Assembly (NCBI RefSeq): GCF_007197735.1
Contig: NZ_CP041637.1
Coordinates: forward strand, 124,001-188,000
Direction of reading: 5' to 3'
From: Formosa sediminum
Lineage (GTDB): Bacteria; Bacteroidota; Bacteroidia; Flavobacteriales; Flavobacteriaceae
Length of the DNA stretch: 64,000 nt
Part shown: in pieces, positions 27,765-36,188 of the stretch
How positions within the stretch are numbered: position 1 is the stretch's first letter
How the letters are laid out: the number at the start of each line of letters is the position of its first letter
Notes under the pieces: generated by a model
Database searches by the model: none
Seen by the model: only the letters and a program-made list of their open reading frames with translations
What the model was told of the DNA's origin: nothing
Program-made: the position numbers and the translations under genes

Positions 27765-28724
27765 TTATCTCTCATTAAAAAAGATTAAATCATATTTCAA
27801 TCCTTGAATATCATTAAAAAGATAATTACCAGTTTTTTTCTTTTCTTCTAAGATATTAAAAGCACTTTTCAAATTGGGATGTTTTGAACTACTAGATTTA
27901 TATAATTCATTATATTTTATTTTGAAAATCTTTACGATTGGCTCATCCAATTCTATTTCATTTTCATAAAAATAATCACATAAAAATTCAATTAAATCGT
28001 AATCATCATTACGTTGATTATCATATAAGATAAATGCTCCTTCCTGTTTTTTCAAATTAAAATTATCAACTCCCGATATATTTGACTCCGGAAACACATC
28101 TATTCCTAAATGAATTTTCTTCTTACCTTTATTCAAAATATTAGTTTCAAACTGGAATTTACCGTAATATTCTGAAACTAAATTGCTACTTATAACTGAT
28201 AATTTTAAGGCTTCAATTAAAACTTTATAATTTATCTGATATATAGAGATTGAACAGTTTTCTGGATAAAAATTAGGAAAACCTTCCCTACAATAATTCC
28301 TATTTCCAACTGCATTCAATGAGGACATGGCAAAATATAATGCAACTAAAGGGTTATGTGTAAAATCAATTAAACAAGTTGGAATTCCATAATGTTGTAA
28401 ATAATAAAGCTTACTTCTTAAATCTAGCTTGTTTAATTTTTTATCGGTTACAAACTGATTATTTCTATAATAAATATCAAAGAGATTAGTCTCCAACTGT
28501 TGATTAAGAAATGAGCAAAACATAATTTTTTTGAATTGTTCATTTCTATTATAAGAAGAAAACACTTTCCATTCCAAATAACCTCCTTTAAGAAAGGAGT
28601 TAGTTTGACCTCTATAAATGTATTTATCAGACTTTAAATCTGTACTAGCAATTTCAAAATATTTTTGAAGAGATATATTTATTTCCTTAACAACCATAAT
28701 CTTTATGAATTCACTCTTTACCAT
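27765..28724 (-). CDS. FRG-domain protein
   Basis: This 319-residue soluble protein has the defining FRG motif near its N-terminus: YIYRGQTNSF (about 35-44). It also has LQHYGIPTCLIDFTHNPLVALYFA (about 107-130), the second hallmark of the family. The biochemical role of FRG proteins is not established; some occur in phage-defence or toxin settings. The ATG at 28724 overlaps the upstream dehydrogenase gene by 14 bp. An ATG at 28697 (MVVKEINIS) would remove that overlap and is a credible alternative. It converges on the PepSY gene with an 8-bp gap. Confidence 0.8.
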   Translation of the reverse strand: MVKSEFIKIMVVKEINISLQKYFEIASTDLKSDKYIYRGQTNSFLKGGYLEWKVFSSYNRNEQFKKIMFCSFLNQQLETNLFDIYYRNNQFVTDKKLNKLDLRSKLYYLQHYGIPTCLIDFTHNPLVALYFAMSSLNAVGNRNYCREGFPNFYPENCSISIYQINYKVLIEALKLSVISSNLVSEYYGKFQFETNILNKGKKKIHLGIDVFPESNISGVDNFNLKKQEGAFILYDNQRNDDYDLIEFLCDYFYENEIELDEPIVKIFKIKYNELYKSSSSKHPNLKSAFNILEEKKKTGNYLFNDIQGLKYDLIFFNER

Positions 28725-29916
28725 CTACATAATCTTGCAGGTAAGCAAATCTAGGTGTTAATTTTCCATCGTGTGTCATGCGGGCACGCTCCAATATTCC
28801 ATCAGCATCATTATTAAAGAATGCAGGGATTACGTGTTTTAAGAACATCTGTCCAAACCATATACTAGCATCGGAAGCTAATTCACTTGATAGATTATTT
28901 ATAGCCATAACGGCAATGGCATCAGGTGCTTTAAAATCTGTTTCTAATCCTGTTTGCGGATTATAGCCATAAAAAGGATGCTCTATAGTTGAAGTTCGTA
29001 TGGTTGATGCTAAAGCTCCATTGAGATCGCAACTAATATCTGCTACAACTTTAATTTTAAATCTAGCACTTTTTACATCTGCTTCTGTGTATAATGCAGG
29101 AGCTCCGTTACTAAAAAAATGTCCCGTAATTAGTAAATCTGTATGTTCAGCAAATTGATTAAAAGTAGATGCATAACGTTCTGGATGTTTGAAAAAATCT
29201 TTTATAGATTTCGCTTTGCCATCCATACGTGTATTATAATCTAATGTATTGATATTACAGTATACTGGTGTAGTAAAGGTTTTACTTACATAATCTTCAA
29301 TACTCACTTTGGGGATTTTTAATACGTCTAATATTTCTAAAGCTCCCTTAGCAACATTTCCGTTACCTGTTAACAGAATTTTTATATTGGGAAGCTGTAT
29401 TTTTTTTAAATGTGCATGTAATGCTTTTTGATCTGAGAGCATATTGGCTTTTGGTAACTCCCAACTATCGTATTTTAGGCCCCAAGCTCTAAACCCATTA
29501 TAAGCACCAACTATACCAGCATAGCGTCCAAAACCAATAAGTCTATTTTGTTTTATATCGGTAATTGCCTCATGATCGTAGAACGTAATTTTTTTATCTA
29601 AAAGTGCACGTAACAATTCCCTGTTATAGGGTTGTTTTTTAAGGGTGTGAGAAAAGAAAAAATACGATTTATTTGGCACCAAGGAATCTATTGACACTTC
29701 GTTAACTCCAATAAACACATCGGAATCTGCGACATGTTTAAGCACTAAAAAACCTGTTAATTTATATACTTCATCAGGAAAAATTCTAATTTTAGATTTC
29801 TCGACTTTAAATTTAACTGCTGGATATTGTTGTTTTATTTGTAATAAGGTCTTTGGTGAAAACACTACACGCCTGTCTAAAGGCGATTTACGCTCTTTAA
29901 TAATAGCAAATTTCAT
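28711..29916 (-). CDS. Alanine/saccharopine dehydrogenase-like NAD(P)-dependent oxidoreductase
   Basis: This protein has 401 residues from the ATG at 29916. The N-terminal half matches the AlaDH/PNT fold (MKFAIIKERKSPLDRRVVFS, later YFFFSHTLKKQPYNRELL and FGRYAGIVGAYNG). The C-terminal half has a Rossmann nucleotide-binding region (KILLTGNGNVAKGALEIL) and a conserved DISCDLNGALASTIR block. In flavobacteria this family is annotated as lysine-forming saccharopine dehydrogenase or alanine dehydrogenase, but the real substrate is uncertain. The frame opens 14 codons earlier, but that extension is unlike the family and overlaps the -7 element at 29928-29935. Confidence 0.78.
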   Translation of the reverse strand: MKFAIIKERKSPLDRRVVFSPKTLLQIKQQYPAVKFKVEKSKIRIFPDEVYKLTGFLVLKHVADSDVFIGVNEVSIDSLVPNKSYFFFSHTLKKQPYNRELLRALLDKKITFYDHEAITDIKQNRLIGFGRYAGIVGAYNGFRAWGLKYDSWELPKANMLSDQKALHAHLKKIQLPNIKILLTGNGNVAKGALEILDVLKIPKVSIEDYVSKTFTTPVYCNINTLDYNTRMDGKAKSIKDFFKHPERYASTFNQFAEHTDLLITGHFFSNGAPALYTEADVKSARFKIKVVADISCDLNGALASTIRTSTIEHPFYGYNPQTGLETDFKAPDAIAVMAINNLSSELASDASIWFGQMFLKHVIPAFFNNDADGILERARMTHDGKLTPRFAYLQDYVDGKE

Positions 29917-29927
29917 AGCAGCAAATT

Positions 29928-29935
29928 TAAAGATA
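29928..29935 (-). promoter_or_regulatory. Probable -7 element of the dehydrogenase gene
   Basis: The minus strand reads TATCTTTA, one base from TAnnTTTG. It would place the transcript start only a few bases before the ATG at 29916 and so argues against the longer start at 29958. Confidence 0.35.
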
Positions 29936-30008
29936 CTGACACCACATTGTATTGGCATAACTTTTGTACTAAATTACACGGAATTGCGAGTTTAAACAAA
30001 TTTTTTAA

Positions 30009-30016
30009 TAGCTTTG
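30009..30016 (+). promoter_or_regulatory. -7 element in front of the structured RNA
   Basis: TAGCTTTG matches TAnnTTTG. A TTG lies at 29984-29986 with a 22-bp spacer, slightly longer than usual. This suggests that the structured RNA at 30058-30146 is transcribed on its own from about 30023. Confidence 0.4.
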
Positions 30017-30057
30017 CAGTCCTAATTTTTTTCTTATTTTATTAAGATGAATTTTAG

Positions 30058-30146
30058 TCGCGTTAAGGATTGAAACGGCATCCTTTTTAATGTTTTACAA
30101 CATTAAAAAGATATAGTGTAAAGCCTGACCCGTAGGGAAACGCCAA
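30058..30146 (+). ncRNA. Conserved structured RNA, resembles Flavo-1
   Basis: No open frame is present here, but the sequence folds well. GCGTT at 30060-30064 pairs with AACGC at 30139-30143 to close the element. Inside is a perfect 12-bp hairpin (CTTTTTAATGTT with AACATTAAAAAG, 4-base loop) and a small CCC/GGG hairpin at 30129-30137. The blocks GGATTGAAACGGCATCC and GCCTGACCCGTAGGGAAACG are ones I recall as strongly conserved between genes in many flavobacteria, and I associate them with the Flavo-1 RNA motif. The class name comes from memory; the structure is read from the sequence. It lies about 80 bp upstream of ssrA. Confidence 0.55.
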
Positions 30147-30224
30147 AAAAGCGTAATTGATAATTTCCTGAATTTAGTTTAGGATTAACTCAAGAACGCA
30201 AATTAAATATTTACTTAAAATAAT

Positions 30225-30617
30225 GGGGTCGACTGGTTTTGACAGCGAGATTTATTGAACGGTAAGCACGTCGTGTAATGATTTTGAAACACGTAAAAGG
30301 CTAGATCACACTTTTAAACGGCGAGAATAACTACGCTTTAGCTGCTTAATCCGAATCATAGTAGGATTGGCCAAGGCACACAAGGTGTGCAAGCTTTATG
30401 TCTCCGGAAAGCCTTGATTGACGGCGTTCCTTTTTGAGGCATCGTAAATGTCAATATAGAAAGTAAGGCGCTTTGACTTGCTTTTGAAACTAAAAAAGAT
30501 AAGTTAAAAGTAGGTTGTCTTTAACCAGCTTTTAATCGAAAAACCAAGAAAAGAATAAGCGTGTAGAAAGCCCTTTGGTAACTTGTTTGGACGAGAGTTC
30601 GATTCTCTCCGACTCCA
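30225..30617 (+). ncRNA. ssrA: tmRNA (transfer-messenger RNA)
   Basis: The 5' end GGGGTCGACTGG and the 3' end CGACTCC pair to form the acceptor stem, and the T arm reads GAGAGTTCGATTCTC. The internal reading frame at 30320-30349 encodes the proteolysis tag GENNYALAA followed by TAA, the normal tag of flavobacteria. tmRNA with SmpB rescues stalled ribosomes and marks the unfinished protein for degradation. After the discriminator A the genome reads CTA rather than CCA, so the CCA end must be added post-transcriptionally. The last bases of the gene are repeated at 44608-44623. Confidence 0.95.
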
Positions 30618-30623
30618 CTAAAA
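30608..30623 (+). other. Putative attL: 3' end of ssrA
   Basis: This 16-bp segment TCCGACTCCACTAAAA at the ssrA 3' end recurs at 44608 with one mismatch. ssrA 3' ends are classic targets of tyrosine recombinases, and insertion there regenerates an intact gene, as seen here. It is the left boundary of the proposed island. Confidence 0.55.
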
Positions 30624-30640
30624 GTCCTTTTAGAGGCAGT

Positions 30641-30673
30641 AACCCCCAAAATTCATGGAATTTCGGGGGTTTT
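30641..30673 (+). terminator. Intrinsic terminator of ssrA
   Basis: AACCCCC at 30641-30647 pairs with GGGGGTT near 30665-30671. The stem is extended through one mismatch by an AAATTC/GAATTT-type arm and is followed by TTTTC. It is the present terminator of tmRNA transcription. Confidence 0.75.
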
Positions 30674-31335
30674 CATTACTTATCACTTCATTTAATGCTA
30701 ATTAAATGCATTTAAAACGGTACTAAAATGAATAATCGAATCCTATTTGGGAAACGCTATTCTCAATATTTGAACCGTAATAAAGTCTCCTTATTGGAGC
30801 AACAAAAAGGTAAATACGATAGAAAGGTAAAATTAAGAGATTGTGTTCAAGACTTGTTTAAATAAACTCTTTTTCCGAAATGTAACCTTCTCGTGAAATG
30901 AAGGAGAAAATAACTAACCAGATTCTAAAAATGAGTTTTATAATTTAAGTAGGACGCCTAATGAAAGTAACGTTAATGTTGTAAGCTGATATGAAATTTT
31001 ATTACTTCCCTTTTTCTCGATAATTAACAAAATATAGAAATCACCTCCAGAAGCTTTAACGTTGTGTTTAAAACTTTATAACGATACATTTTTTTCTGAA
31101 ATGAAACTTTTCTTAGAATGATGTGGCAATTAACTGAAGTTTAATTTAAGTAATAGTATATGATTGAAATTAACACTTATTTCTAATCCATTGTAATCCT
31201 TAAATTAAAAATCAAAATTATTACGTTATATGTGTGTTTTAAGTTCTTGGAGTCTCTCCTTTTAATTAGTTACCAATTTATGTTTAGATATATAGATTTC
31301 TAAATAGAGGGAGACTAAAATATGTTATAATGCTA
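30674..31335. other. Non-coding, apparently decayed left flank of the island
   Basis: There is no convincing gene. A 45-codon frame runs from ATG 30728 to TAA 30865 and encodes a Lys/Arg-rich peptide (MNNRILFGKRYSQYL...) that I do not recognise. Two imperfect copies of a roughly 50-bp stretch are visible: TTTTTCCGAAATG near 30871 and TTTTTCTGAAATG near 31089, each leading into a TAATTTAAGTA box. This looks like the remains of a duplicated or lost gene, possibly the recombination module, but no integrase motif survives. Confidence 0.35.
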
Positions 31336-32205
31336 TTAGTTTCTTAACTTACTAGGCACGTAACCAAAGTGTTTTTTAAATGCCACTGTAAAATGTTGAG
31401 GGTTTTTATAACCAACCTCATATGACACCTCAGAAATAGTTCTATTTTTCTGTCTAAGCATAAACTTAGCTTTTTCCATACGAAGACGAGTAAAGTACGA
31501 AAAAACTGGTTCATTATGTACTTTCTTAAAGTTACGATTTAATTTATGACGATTAGTACCAACTAAGGCTGATAGTTCATCAACTGTAATTGCTCTTTTT
31601 ATATTTTCTAGTAATATTTTTTCTGCTTGAATTACTTTATTCAATTCTACTTTTGAAAGAATACAAGCAAATTTTTCTCCGTCAGTATTCATTTTAGCAA
31701 ATAAATATCTAAAAGTATCCTTCAAAAGACACTCTAAATAGAGCTTATTAATATTTTTATTTTTTGTACAAGTAATAATCTCACTCACTTTATTCTCAAG
31801 AAAAAAATCAAATTCAGGACTCTTATTCCACATTTTAAAAGCTATATTTTCTTTTATAGATTCTCCAAATACACCAGCTATTTTATAAAAATCACTTTTA
31901 AATAATCTTTTAAAATAGGCATAATCGCATTCTATATCTATAGAGGTTATTTGTGTTGATGTTATTTGTAATCTCCCTTCTACTTCGGGTAAATAAAAAA
32001 AATTATACTGTCCCCCTTCTATAGTAATAGGAATACCATTTCCTGATTTAGGTTCGTAATGGGTTTTTCCACTAATAACAAAATGTAACTTTATAAAAGG
32101 AAAGTTATGTTTTATTTCATATTCTATAGGAGGAATTACTTTTAAATCTTTAATAAAAATTCTTACATCTTCAAAAAAAACAGATGTATTCACAGCTATG
32201 CTCAT
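31336..32205 (-). CDS. AraC-family regulator (PchR-like)
   Basis: This 289-residue protein has an N-terminal sensing domain (about 1-185) and a C-terminal double helix-turn-helix (about 190-289). The DNA-binding part shows ITVDELSALVGTNRHKLNRNFKKV and ISEVSYEVGYKNPQHFTVAFKKHFGYVPS. The N-terminus resembles PchR-type regulators that sense siderophores. The gene is divergent from the TonB receptor at 32378 across 172 bp, the usual place for a local activator. It probably turns on the island's iron-uptake operon when the cognate siderophore is present. Confidence 0.8.
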   Translation of the reverse strand: MSIAVNTSVFFEDVRIFIKDLKVIPPIEYEIKHNFPFIKLHFVISGKTHYEPKSGNGIPITIEGGQYNFFYLPEVEGRLQITSTQITSIDIECDYAYFKRLFKSDFYKIAGVFGESIKENIAFKMWNKSPEFDFFLENKVSEIITCTKNKNINKLYLECLLKDTFRYLFAKMNTDGEKFACILSKVELNKVIQAEKILLENIKRAITVDELSALVGTNRHKLNRNFKKVHNEPVFSYFTRLRMEKAKFMLRQKNRTISEVSYEVGYKNPQHFTVAFKKHFGYVPSKLRN

Positions 32206-32299
32206 GTTAATATTTTTCTCTATATAAAATTAATTTATCCAGATAGGTATCCTACAAAATGTTGCTCATTTACGTAAGTAAAAATGTGAATCACGTTAC

Positions 32300-32328
32300 T
32301 TGTCTTCCAAATGAAGATAATACTTTTG
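32300..32328 (+). promoter_or_regulatory. Promoter of the island siderophore operon
   Basis: TACTTTTG (TAnnTTTG) at 32321-32328 is preceded by TTG at 32300-32302 with an 18-bp spacer, one base shorter than usual. This slightly suboptimal spacing would fit a promoter that needs the divergent AraC protein. The transcript would start near 32335, about 40 bases before the receptor ATG. Confidence 0.5.
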
Positions 32329-32377
32329 CTCTCAAATTTAGCATTTATTAAGATTAAATAAAAATAATAAATAAAAA

Positions 32378-34810
32378 ATGAACATAAAAATAACAAGTGA
32401 TTATCTTGTTGTAATCATGCTACTATTTATAAGTTCTTTAGAGGCACAAGTTAAAGTTTCTGGAAGAGTAAGTGATGTAGAAAACAAGCCAATATTTGGA
32501 GCAACTGTTGTTATTAAAGACACCTCTATAGGCACACTAACGAATAATTTAGGTGAATTTGAAATACAGAAAGTTCCACTAGGAGAATTAGTATTGCAAG
32601 TACGTTATTTAGGATTTGAACCTAAAGAAGTTTCTTTTTCAACAAAAGAAAATAATGATTTAAAAATAGATATAAAGCTTCTCGCTAAAAGTGAAAACCT
32701 AGATGAAGTTATTGTAAAAGGACTAACAGAAAATCAACTATTAAAAGATAAAGCTGTGAAAATTGAAGTCATCGAAACCCAGAAATATAAAATGGAGTCG
32801 GCTTCAGTTATAAATTTAGTAAATCGCTCGTCAGGCATTAAAATCCGTCAATCTGGAGGACTAGGGTCTAGTACAAAAATCAATCTAAATGGTTTTCAAG
32901 GTGATGCTGTACGTGTGTTCAAGGATGGTATTCCTATGGATTACCTCGACGGGATTTACGGAGTTGGTTTTGTACCAGCCAATACACTTGAACGTGTAGA
33001 AGTTTATAAAGGTGTATTGCCCGCAGATTTAGGTTCTGATGCCTTAGGTGGTGCTGTAAATATGATATCTGCTTCCAATAAATTGGGAAATAAAATAAGT
33101 ACCTCGTATGAAATAGCTTCTTTTAATACGCACAGAGCTTCTGTAAACCTTAACCTTACCAATAAAAAGAACAACTTATTTGGAGGAATAGAGGCGTTCA
33201 TCAATTATTCTGACAATAACTACAAAGCAAATGTAAATTATATAGATCCAGATACAAGAAACGAAATTCCAATTGAAATTGATCTATTTCATAATACATT
33301 TCGCCAACATTATATAGAAGTTTTTGCAGGTATTAAAAACAGAAAATGGGTAGACGAGCTTAAACTAACTGTAACGAATTTCGAGTTATACAGAGAAAAC
33401 CAGTTCGGACAATTAATGCAGTACCCAATAGGAGCTGCTTACAACAAACAAATAGGGGATTTTGTACCTACACTTCGTTACAAAAAAAAGCTATTGAAAA
33501 AAAAGTTAATAGTAGATCAATTTTTTACCTATAGTGAAACTAGACGCATCTCTGTAGATACTCTTAACGGAAGCTATGACTGGTTAGGAAATTTCACCGT
33601 CAATAATGAAGACCAAGAACCAGGAGAAGCAGGAGATGCAGATTTAACAACTTTAAATCGTAAAAACACAGTGTCTCGCACAACACTTAAGTATATTTTA
33701 AATAATCACAATACCTTAACGCTTAATGCTGTATACACAACTTATAGACAAACAGGAAGTAACCCTTATGGCGAATATACGGAGGGTGAAAACCCAGTAC
33801 AGTTAGTCAGTCTTCCTGCAGATTATGATAAGTTTGTATCTGGACTTTCATTAGATAGTAAATTTATTAATAATCGGTTACAAAACAGCCTGCAGTTTAA
33901 ATACTACAACTCACATTCAAGTGGTAAATCGGTAGATGAGATTACTGGACTCTTAAATCCTGAAGAAGTTGAAGCTCGCATATCAAATTTTGGTCTAGGT
34001 AACTCGATTCGGTACCACATTAATGATAAATTAAATACTAGATTCTCTATAGAACAAGCTACTCGCCTACCTACACAAGCAGAAATTTTTGGAGATGGTA
34101 GCACTAGTATTGCAAATTTTGGTCTTAAACCAGAACAAAGTCTTAATGCCAACTTGGGGTTAGATTATGCAAATAACAGTAATTTCTCTGTAGGCGTAAA
34201 CGTTTTTTACAGATATAGTAAAGATATGATTTCAAGCAAAATAAGCGTAACAACCATAAGCTCTGTGTCTGAAAATCTAGACAAAGTTAAAGGCTATGGT
34301 CTTGAATTAAATTCAGGTTACACCTTTTTAAAGCACTATAATATAACAGGAAATCTAACCTATCAGAGCTTTAGGCAAGACGGACATCAAGAAGGAGAGA
34401 CAGATTTGCTTGACGATTCTAGAATACCCAATATACCTTATTTTTTCAGTAACCTAAGTGCTTCTGCCAACTTTGAAGACATTTTACGTTCAAAAGATAA
34501 ACTAAAAGCCTATTGGTATTACTCCTACATACACCCTTACTTTTTAAATAAAATACCAAAAAATTTAGAAGCTGATGGCTTTTTAGGATTGTTTGGAGAA
34601 CCAGGGCTTAAGGATACAGAATTATACATACCAAAACAAAATATGCATACTATAGGTTTAGTATGGTTACCTAATAAAGAAAAACAATTTTCAATTGGCT
34701 GTGAAGTAAAAAACCTTTTTGACCAGATTGTTTTCGATAATTTTAAAATACAGAATGCAGGACGTAGCTTTCATGTAAAGCTAACCTATGCATTTGATTT
34801 AAACCCTTAA
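32378..34810 (+). CDS. TonB-dependent receptor (XusA-like)
   Basis: This is an 810-residue outer-membrane receptor: signal peptide (about 1-23, ending LEAQ), carboxypeptidase-like domain (about 25-108, VSGRVSDVENKPIFGATV), plug (about 125-230, KINLNGFQGDAVRVFKDG and LERVEVYKGVLPADLGSDALGGAVN), and a barrel to the C-terminus. The plug differs from that of the receptor at 22369 and is closer to ferric-citrate/xenosiderophore receptors, so it is not a recent copy. It is the first gene of the island operon and is followed after 29 bp by a DUF4374 lipoprotein gene. In Bacteroides the equivalent pair XusA/XusB imports siderophores made by other bacteria. Confidence 0.85.
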   Translation: MNIKITSDYLVVIMLLFISSLEAQVKVSGRVSDVENKPIFGATVVIKDTSIGTLTNNLGEFEIQKVPLGELVLQVRYLGFEPKEVSFSTKENNDLKIDIKLLAKSENLDEVIVKGLTENQLLKDKAVKIEVIETQKYKMESASVINLVNRSSGIKIRQSGGLGSSTKINLNGFQGDAVRVFKDGIPMDYLDGIYGVGFVPANTLERVEVYKGVLPADLGSDALGGAVNMISASNKLGNKISTSYEIASFNTHRASVNLNLTNKKNNLFGGIEAFINYSDNNYKANVNYIDPDTRNEIPIEIDLFHNTFRQHYIEVFAGIKNRKWVDELKLTVTNFELYRENQFGQLMQYPIGAAYNKQIGDFVPTLRYKKKLLKKKLIVDQFFTYSETRRISVDTLNGSYDWLGNFTVNNEDQEPGEAGDADLTTLNRKNTVSRTTLKYILNNHNTLTLNAVYTTYRQTGSNPYGEYTEGENPVQLVSLPADYDKFVSGLSLDSKFINNRLQNSLQFKYYNSHSSGKSVDEITGLLNPEEVEARISNFGLGNSIRYHINDKLNTRFSIEQATRLPTQAEIFGDGSTSIANFGLKPEQSLNANLGLDYANNSNFSVGVNVFYRYSKDMISSKISVTTISSVSENLDKVKGYGLELNSGYTFLKHYNITGNLTYQSFRQDGHQEGETDLLDDSRIPNIPYFFSNLSASANFEDILRSKDKLKAYWYYSYIHPYFLNKIPKNLEADGFLGLFGEPGLKDTELYIPKQNMHTIGLVWLPNKEKQFSIGCEVKNLFDQIVFDNFKIQNAGRSFHVKLTYAFDLNP

Positions 34811-34839
34811 TTTTTTTAATAAGTAATACTAAATTTTAA

Positions 34840-36129
34840 ATGATGAAAAAAATGAATTTTTCAAAAGTAGGTCTTTTATTTCTGACCATATTAGGATTCT
34901 CCTGTTCTAGTGACGATTCAACAGATGATGATCCAGCTGTAGAAGTTGATAGCCGTTATATAGTAATGTCTGCTGAACAAACTATAGGAGGAGATGTAGC
35001 ATATTTATCCGTCTATAATTCCTTACCAACAAGTGCAATTGAAAACGCTACAGATGGAACCACTCAAGTTAATTCTTATGGTCGTATTAATACTTATGAA
35101 AATAAATGGGCATTCAAAAAGAAAAAATTTACTGGCGAAACAGGTCTAGTTCGTTATAGCATGAACACCGAAGGTGCTTTAGATCTAGATGGTTTTATTA
35201 GTACATCTACTACTGTAAACTATGCTATTTTAGACGACACCCACGGCTACTATTACGATTCTGGTGATGGAGAAAGAACCATTAGCACATTTAACCCTAC
35301 AACTATGGCACGTACTGGAGATTTTACTATCTCTGATGAAATTTTTGGTGACGAATTGAATAATTATGAAATAGCAGTTGGTTCAAAAACTATGATAATA
35401 TCAAAAGACAAACTATTTGTAAACGTTGAATATTCTGTTATCGATGTAGATGGAGTAACTCCTGAAGGAGTATATGTACCTAAATTTACCATGTTAGTTA
35501 TCAACACCGATACTAATGATGTTGAAAAGAAAATAACTCATACAGGAGCTATTTTTGATCAAGGACACGGCACAGCTACAGAATTTTCTGCGTATGTAGT
35601 TGCTAAAGATGGAGATATTTACATGTCTACTCATGCTCTTTTTGCAAGCCGATATGCTATAGATCCTATTTACGGAACTCCACGTGCCTGTGTATTTAAA
35701 ATAGAATACGATGATTTAGATTTTGACCAAGATTGGGTACTTAAAGGAGCAGATATTCAAGGAGGAGCAGATGGAGATAACTATGTGGTTTGGTCTATGG
35801 CCTTGGACGATGAAGATACACTATACGTAAACTGCTCAAAAGAAATTGTTCTTGACGACTTTTCTAATCTTCTTTCGAATATATACTATCCTTATATCAT
35901 AGATAAAGAAACTATGGCTGCAACAGCTATTGATGCTCCAGCTACTAATTTCGGGCATAGCGACGGAAATTTATGTACTGTGAATGGTAAGGTATATTAT
36001 CAATTAAAAGATGCAGACAGTGCTAAAGGAGGTTATTACTCACTTAATTCTGATGGTACGGCTGCTGAAGAAGTATTTAGTGTAACCGACACTTACCCAA
36101 GAGCATTGGGATACTTGGAAATTCAATAG
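34840..36129 (+). CDS. DUF4374 surface lipoprotein (XusB-like siderophore-binding protein)
   Basis: This 429-residue protein has a lipobox ending at Cys22 (LGFSC), followed by SSDDSTDDD, an acidic run of the kind that directs Bacteroidota lipoproteins to the cell surface. The rest is beta-rich with repeating strand patterns that fit a beta-propeller, including YYYDSGDGERTISTFNP and VVWSMALDDEDTLYVNC. The family DUF4374 includes XusB of Bacteroides thetaiotaomicron, which captures ferric siderophores and hands them to the TonB receptor XusA. The gene directly follows the receptor gene, which supports the same role. The first iron locus in this window has no counterpart. Confidence 0.75.
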   Translation: MMKKMNFSKVGLLFLTILGFSCSSDDSTDDDPAVEVDSRYIVMSAEQTIGGDVAYLSVYNSLPTSAIENATDGTTQVNSYGRINTYENKWAFKKKKFTGETGLVRYSMNTEGALDLDGFISTSTTVNYAILDDTHGYYYDSGDGERTISTFNPTTMARTGDFTISDEIFGDELNNYEIAVGSKTMIISKDKLFVNVEYSVIDVDGVTPEGVYVPKFTMLVINTDTNDVEKKITHTGAIFDQGHGTATEFSAYVVAKDGDIYMSTHALFASRYAIDPIYGTPRACVFKIEYDDLDFDQDWVLKGADIQGGADGDNYVVWSMALDDEDTLYVNCSKEIVLDDFSNLLSNIYYPYIIDKETMAATAIDAPATNFGHSDGNLCTVNGKVYYQLKDADSAKGGYYSLNSDGTAAEEVFSVTDTYPRALGYLEIQ

Positions 36130-36146
36130 AATAGAATTAAAACAAG

Positions 36147-36173
36147 CCTTATGATCCAATTTGGATCATAAGG
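36147..36173 (+). promoter_or_regulatory. Perfect 11-bp hairpin between the DUF4374 and DUF4198 genes
   Basis: CCTTATGATCC and GGATCATAAGG pair perfectly around a 5-base loop (AATTT). No T tract follows, so it is more likely an mRNA-stabilising or processing hairpin than a terminator. It could set a higher transcript level for the receptor and lipoprotein than for the downstream genes. Confidence 0.5.
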
Positions 36174-36188
36174 TCTAAAGCATAAAAA

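Noticed and set aside
29917-29958. Longer start for the dehydrogenase
   Set aside because: The extra 14 residues do not match the family, and a probable -7 promoter element lies within them.
30065-30085. Possible CRISPR repeat (GGATTGAAAC resembles repeat ends)
   Set aside because: It occurs once, with no spacers or cas genes, and is part of a folded RNA.
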